The notes under the pieces: generated by a model
What the model saw: the letters and a program-made list of their open reading frames with translations, nothing else
Told to the model about the DNA's origin: nothing
Databases searched by the model: none
Shown here: positions 60,443 to 64,000 of the stretch, in pieces
Numbering within the stretch: position 1 is the first letter of the stretch
How the letters are laid out: each line of letters begins with the position of its first letter
Program-made: the position numbers and the translations under genes
Source of the DNA: Sphaerothrix epifaneia
GTDB taxonomy: Bacteria > Cyanobacteriota > Cyanobacteriia > Phormidesmidales > Phormidesmidaceae
Direction of reading: 5' to 3'
Assembly (NCBI RefSeq): GCF_042788235.1
Contig: NZ_JBHZOL010000031.1
Location: forward strand, 1 to 64,000
Length of the DNA: 64,000 nucleotides

Positions 60443-60877
60443 CTAACCAACCACCTGTGAAGTCGCCGTTTGCCGATCACTCACTGTGTTTGGGCCGCTC
60501 TTTTGGATTAGCTCTACTTTATAGCCATTAGGATCTTCGACAAAGGCAATCACTGTCGAGCCATGCTTCATCGGGCCAGGTTCGCGAACAACTTTGCCGC
60601 CCTTGTTGCGAATGGTTTCGCAAGTGGTGTAAATATCTTCGACACCTATTGCAATGTGTCCATAGGCATCACCGAGTTCGTATTGGTCACGACCCCAGTT
60701 GTAGGTAAGTTCTAGCACCGTATGGTCAGCTTCTTCACCATAGCCGACAAAAGCTAATGTAAACTCACCCCCAGGGTAATCCTTCTGGCGCAGTAGTTTC
60801 ATTCCTAGAACGTCACAGTAGAACCGCAAAGAAGCTTCTAGGTCTTTTACTCGCAACATGGTGTGCAGTAGTCGCAT
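60443..60877 (-). CDS. gloA: Lactoylglutathione lyase (glyoxalase I)
   Basis: A 144-residue metalloenzyme isomerising the methylglyoxal-glutathione adduct. It begins MRLLHTMLRVKDLEASLRFY. Metal ligands fit His in LLHTMLRV, Glu in TVLELTYNWG, His in GHIAIGVED and Glu in GYKVELIQ. PGGEFTLAFVGYG is another family segment. The last 15 residues are a low-complexity extension. Single gene on the minus strand. Confidence 0.95.
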   Translation of the reverse strand: MRLLHTMLRVKDLEASLRFYCDVLGMKLLRQKDYPGGEFTLAFVGYGEEADHTVLELTYNWGRDQYELGDAYGHIAIGVEDIYTTCETIRNKGGKVVREPGPMKHGSTVIAFVEDPNGYKVELIQKSGPNTVSDRQTATSQVVG

Positions 60878-61232
60878 AGTTTATCCAGTAATTGACGATT
60901 CGCTACCTCTTCCTATTCTGAGACAAAAGTTAGAAGACAGACAGCTAACCCTGAGCAAACGCGCGGCGATTTGCCGTTCGGCTCGCTGGAGGCTGATAGA
61001 CCCCTAGTCGAGATCCCAAAGTGTTTTTGAGATTTAGGCTGAATTTATCGCTTCACCTTATGCTTAACTATCGTATTGACTGAATAAGAAAGCCTTTGGG
61101 TAAACCTGTTGGAACAGAACTGCGGTTGCTCAGAACAGTGGCTCAAAGTCAGCTACTTAAAGTTCTTGTCCATTAGGTCATCATCCATCAGGCGATCGCC
61201 TAGCGTCATGCCGTCAATGAGGAACGAGAGAG
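60878..61232. promoter_or_regulatory. Divergent region between gloA and eno
   Basis: No gene. It holds the promoters of gloA and eno. An extended HIP1 palindrome, AGGCGATCGCCT, lies near 61191-61202. GAGGAACGAGAGAG immediately precedes the eno start and supplies its ribosome binding site. Confidence 0.4.
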
Positions 61233-62528
61233 ATGATTGACACGATTGATACTGCCATTGAAGACATCCGGGCTCGTGAGATTCTAGATTCTCGGGGACG
61301 GCCTACGATTGAAGCTGAAGTTTATTTATCTGATGGGTCAGGGGGGTTAGCGCAAGTCCCTAGCGGCGCTTCGACGGGTAGCTTTGAAGCCCATGAACTA
61401 CGCGATGGCGATAGCAGCCGCTATGGTGGCAAAGGAGTCTTGAAAGCGGTTGAAAATGTCGAAGAAGCGATCGCACCAGAACTGATTGGCCTCAATGCGC
61501 TAGAGCAAATGGTGATCGATCAGACCATGATTGATTTAGACGGCTCTGCCAACAAATCTAAGCTAGGCGCTAACGCTGTTCTGGCCGTTTCACTAGCCAA
61601 CGCTAAAGCCGCAGCGGCAGCATTGGGCATTCCGCTCTACCGCTATCTGGGTGGCCCTTTAGCCAACGTGCTGCCCGTACCGTTGATGAACGTCATCAAT
61701 GGGGGTGCCCACGCCAGCAACAACGTAGATATCCAAGAATTTATGATCGTGCCGATTGGAGCGTCTTCTTTTCGAGAAGCGCTGCGCTGGGGGGCTGAAG
61801 TCTTTGCCACCCTTAGCAAGGTATTGGCCGATCAAAATCTGCTGAGTGGCGTAGGGGATGAAGGGGGATATGCTCCCAATCTAAAGTCGAATCAAGCAGC
61901 TTTAGATCTTTTGGTAGCAGCTATCGAGCAGGCTGGTTACAAGCCGGGTGAAGAGGTTGCCCTAGCGCTAGATGTCGCTGCTAGCGAATTTTATCGGGAT
62001 GGTCAGTACACTTACGACGGCGCAGCCCATTCGCCGGACGAGCTAATTCAGTATCTAGCAGGCTTGGTTGACGCTTATCCTATCATCTCGATTGAAGATG
62101 GCCTGCATGAAGATGACTGGCAAAGCTGGCAAAAGCTGACGGCTCAGCTAGGCGACAAAGTCCAACTGGTCGGCGACGACTTGTTTGTTACCAATCCCAC
62201 CCGTCTGCAAAAGGGAATTGAACTAGGTGCGGGCAATTCTATTTTGATCAAGCTCAATCAGATTGGTTCTCTGACAGAAACCATGCAAACCATTGATTTA
62301 GCAACCCGGCGGGGCTATACCTCCGTCATCAGCCACCGCTCAGGAGAAACAGAAGATACCACCATTGCTGACCTGGCCGTCGCTAGCCGTGCCGGACAAA
62401 TTAAAACGGGTTCTCTCTGCCGCAGTGAGCGAGTCGCAAAATACAATCGGTTGCTGCGGATTGAAGATGAACTGGGTGAACAAGCCGTCTATGCAGGCCA
62501 AGTGGGGTTAGGGCCTGGGCAAAGCTAA
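61233..62528 (+). CDS. eno: Enolase
   Basis: A 431-residue glycolytic enzyme, 2-phosphoglycerate to PEP. The N-terminal domain starts IEDIRAREILDSRGRPTIEAE. GASTG forms the mobile loop and GGAHASNNVDIQEFM carries the catalytic His region. The barrel has VGDEGGYAPN, LALDVAASEF, ISIEDG and VGDDLFVTN metal ligands. KLNQIGS holds the catalytic Lys and SHRSGETED follows. The sequence is complete. Together with pckA it produces PEP. A strong terminator follows. Confidence 0.98.
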   Translation: MIDTIDTAIEDIRAREILDSRGRPTIEAEVYLSDGSGGLAQVPSGASTGSFEAHELRDGDSSRYGGKGVLKAVENVEEAIAPELIGLNALEQMVIDQTMIDLDGSANKSKLGANAVLAVSLANAKAAAAALGIPLYRYLGGPLANVLPVPLMNVINGGAHASNNVDIQEFMIVPIGASSFREALRWGAEVFATLSKVLADQNLLSGVGDEGGYAPNLKSNQAALDLLVAAIEQAGYKPGEEVALALDVAASEFYRDGQYTYDGAAHSPDELIQYLAGLVDAYPIISIEDGLHEDDWQSWQKLTAQLGDKVQLVGDDLFVTNPTRLQKGIELGAGNSILIKLNQIGSLTETMQTIDLATRRGYTSVISHRSGETEDTTIADLAVASRAGQIKTGSLCRSERVAKYNRLLRIEDELGEQAVYAGQVGLGPGQS

Positions 62529-62555
62529 AGTCAGGATGTCACCATCTATAACAAG

Positions 62556-62584
62556 TACCCAGGCTTGGCCTGGGTATTTTTTTT
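62556..62584 (+). terminator. Rho-independent terminator of eno
   Basis: TACCCAGGC (62556-62564) pairs with GCCTGGGTA (62568-62576) around a 3-base loop, followed by eight T (62577-62584). It lies 28 bases after the eno stop. Confidence 0.95.
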
Positions 62585-62757
62585 GGGGACAGAGACAGCT
62601 AGAGCTACCAGGGTTGAGACGCTCAAAGACGGCTAAAGACCAAAGGTTGAGGGCAAAAGGCAAATCAGAGCCACCGTGCCCTCATGGTTACAGATGGGAA
62701 ACTCTGTTGGGGCAAACGGCTTCTAATACAATAAGGTTAGCCAGAGAGGTAGCGCTG

Positions 62758-63222
62758 ATGAAAGAGAAAAAAGGGAAGAGGCTCTCTTGTAAGACGCTGG
62801 CGATCGCTGCCTTAAGCTTGTTTGGTTTACCGTCAGCCCAGGCAAGTTCTCCTAGTCAAGCAATCAGCCCTCAGCTCTACGCAGATATCAACATTTTTTT
62901 ACCCGGTAGGGTAGAACTTGAACCTGTTCGTGAGGTTGTTGTTGAATTTGTCGCTTTGGGTGATGACTGGGCTTCAATTTATCTCAACGGTCAGCGGGTG
63001 ATCCGACAGGGCAACTTTAATCGGCGGGAGCAGATAGTTTTGGCAGAAGGAGCCTATTATTTGCAGATTGCCGGGATTACCCGGTTTGATTCTTGGGCTT
63101 CAGGCTATTTAGACGTAGGGCGATCGCGATCTAACGTGCTTGTGATTGTTTTTTCCAAAGAGGGCGGCATTCAGTCTATTAGCGATCCGCTGGCCTGGAT
63201 TCCAGACTTTCCCAACCGTTAG
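62758..63222 (+). CDS. Secreted protein of unknown function
   Basis: A 154-residue protein with a clean signal peptide: basic KEKKGKR, hydrophobic LAIAALSLFGL and a likely cleavage site after AQA. The mature part is mostly beta-strand (VVVEFVALGDDWASIYLNG, EGAYYLQIAGITRFD). I do not recognise a family. The ATG at 62758 follows AGAGAGG with 8 bases spacing. An earlier in-frame start at 62536 would run through the eno terminator and is rejected. It ends 6 bases before bioF, so the two are probably cotranscribed. Confidence 0.75.
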   Translation: MKEKKGKRLSCKTLAIAALSLFGLPSAQASSPSQAISPQLYADINIFLPGRVELEPVREVVVEFVALGDDWASIYLNGQRVIRQGNFNRREQIVLAEGAYYLQIAGITRFDSWASGYLDVGRSRSNVLVIVFSKEGGIQSISDPLAWIPDFPNR

Positions 63223-63228
63223 TGTCAG

Positions 63229-64000
63229 ATGGGAAATCCTTACGATTGGATAGCGCGATCGCTTGACACGTTGCATAAAGCTCACTGGCACCGAGCCGTA
63301 CAAGCAATAGACAACACTGGCCCAGTGATTACACTGGCAGGTCAGCAACTGCTCAATTTTGCCAGCAATGACTATTTAGGGCTAGCAGGCGATCCGCGTT
63401 TGGCTGCTGCTGCGATCGCGGCGGTGAAAACCTATGGCACAAGCAGCACTGGTTCTCGCTTGTTGAGCGGCCACCGCCCGCTGCACCAAACTCTTGAACA
63501 CGCGATCGCCCAACTCAAGCAGACCGAAGACGCTCTCGTCTTTAGCTCTGGCTACTTAGCCAATTTGGGCACAATTGCAGCCCTCGTAGGCAGCAAAGAT
63601 CTCATTCTTAGCGATCAGTACAATCATTCCAGCTTACGTAACGGCGCAACCCTCAGTGGCGCAACCATTACAGAATATCGCCACTGCGATATGGCCGATT
63701 TGAAACAAAAGCTAGCAACCCAGCGCGATCGCTATCGTCGTTGTCTTTTGCTCACCGATAGCGTGTTTAGCATGGATGGTGACCTGTGTCCGCTACCGAC
63801 GTTGCTGGCGCTAGCTGAACAGTATGAGTGCATGGTGTTAGTAGACGAAGCCCACGCCACTGGCGTGCTTGGAAAAACAGGCGCAGGTTGTGTAGAACAT
63901 TGGCACTGCACGGGGCGATCGCTAGTACAAATAGGTACGCTCAGCAAAGCCTTGGGCAGTTTAGGGGGCTACGTAGCTGGCTCAGCAGCCTTAATTGATT
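63229..64000 (+). CDS. bioF: 8-amino-7-oxononanoate synthase BioF (5' part, runs off the window)
   Basis: The first 257 codons of a PLP-dependent enzyme joining pimeloyl thioester and alanine in biotin synthesis. It has LNFASNDYLGLAGDP, YGTSSTGSRLLSG (substrate/PLP loop), FSSGYLANLG and LVDEAHATGVLG (PLP-binding Asp and His). GTLSKALGSLGGY includes the Schiff-base Lys. The frame is open to the last base, so the C-terminal third is outside. Start ATG at 63229, 6 bases after the secreted-protein stop. The glycine C-acetyltransferase relative is less likely, but cannot be fully excluded by eye. Confidence 0.88.
   Translation, partial: MGNPYDWIARSLDTLHKAHWHRAVQAIDNTGPVITLAGQQLLNFASNDYLGLAGDPRLAAAAIAAVKTYGTSSTGSRLLSGHRPLHQTLEHAIAQLKQTEDALVFSSGYLANLGTIAALVGSKDLILSDQYNHSSLRNGATLSGATITEYRHCDMADLKQKLATQRDRYRRCLLLTDSVFSMDGDLCPLPTLLALAEQYECMVLVDEAHATGVLGKTGAGCVEHWHCTGRSLVQIGTLSKALGSLGGYVAGSAALID

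Noticed and set aside
62536..62757. Long N-terminal extension of the secreted protein
   Set aside because: It would begin before and read through the eno terminator, and would bury the signal peptide.
1..64000. CRISPR arrays, insertion sequences, prophage genes
   Set aside because: No regularly spaced repeats, transposase or phage genes were found.

Overview
The window is chromosomal DNA of a cyanobacterium. This rests on the dense HIP1 octamer GCGATCGC across coding and intergenic DNA, chlP (geranylgeranyl reductase), the circadian output regulator rpaA, sipA, several cyanobacteria-specific small families (UPF0367, DUF4327, ComFB-like), a PEP-CTERM protein, multi-PAS/GAF histidine kinases and a cyanobacterial-type gas vesicle operon. 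The gene mix suggests a free-living, possibly filamentous or Leptolyngbya-like strain, but genus cannot be fixed from this sequence. I see no insertion sequence, prophage or CRISPR array.

Layout. 1-7.5 kb: structured leader and UPF0367 gene, ECF-type ATPase, NYN ribonuclease, tRNA-Asn(GUU), rpaA, a PEP-CTERM protein, chlP and nurA. 7.7-16.3 kb: CHASE2 nucleotide cyclase tail-to-tail with a bioY-lspA-FHA/PBP1A operon, then a large beta-helix/RTX protein. 17-24 kb: voltage-gated-type K+ channel with a zinc ribbon, an adenosylcobalamin riboswitch in front of cbiX-sipA, typA, then cobW-HIT-dtd. 24-28.5 kb: HAD phosphatase, AarF/UbiB kinase, small membrane protein, TPR protein. 28.5-37.7 kb: a MacA/MacB-like exporter (adaptor, permease, ATPase, TPR) whose genes are split by an opposite-strand signalling operon (GAF kinase, hybrid kinase, CheY-like regulator). 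37.8-50.1 kb: an unknown Cys-rich protein, adenosine-specific kinase, ATP-dependent pckA, DUF4327, ComFB-like, a 1118-residue multi-PAS kinase, a CtpA-type protease and ispG. 50.5-55.1 kb: gas vesicle operon gvpA-gvpC-like-gvpN-gvpJ-gvpX-like-gvpK-gvpF/L-gvpG. 55.2-64 kb: two glycosyltransferases, clpB, gloA, eno, a secreted protein, and bioF running off the end.

How the genes fit together. GvpA is the shell protein, with GvpN, GvpJ, GvpK, GvpF/L and GvpG as assembly factors. The most unusual feature is that the coiled-coil GvpC-like protein and the GvpN ATPase end in the same roughly 55-residue winged-helix-like domain. Other themes are metal and cofactor handling (B12 riboswitch-cbiX, CobW, BioY/BioF), light and circadian signalling (RpaA, SipA) and envelope work (PBP1A, LspA, MacAB-like exporter, RTX protein). 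Links between loci are inference from family knowledge.
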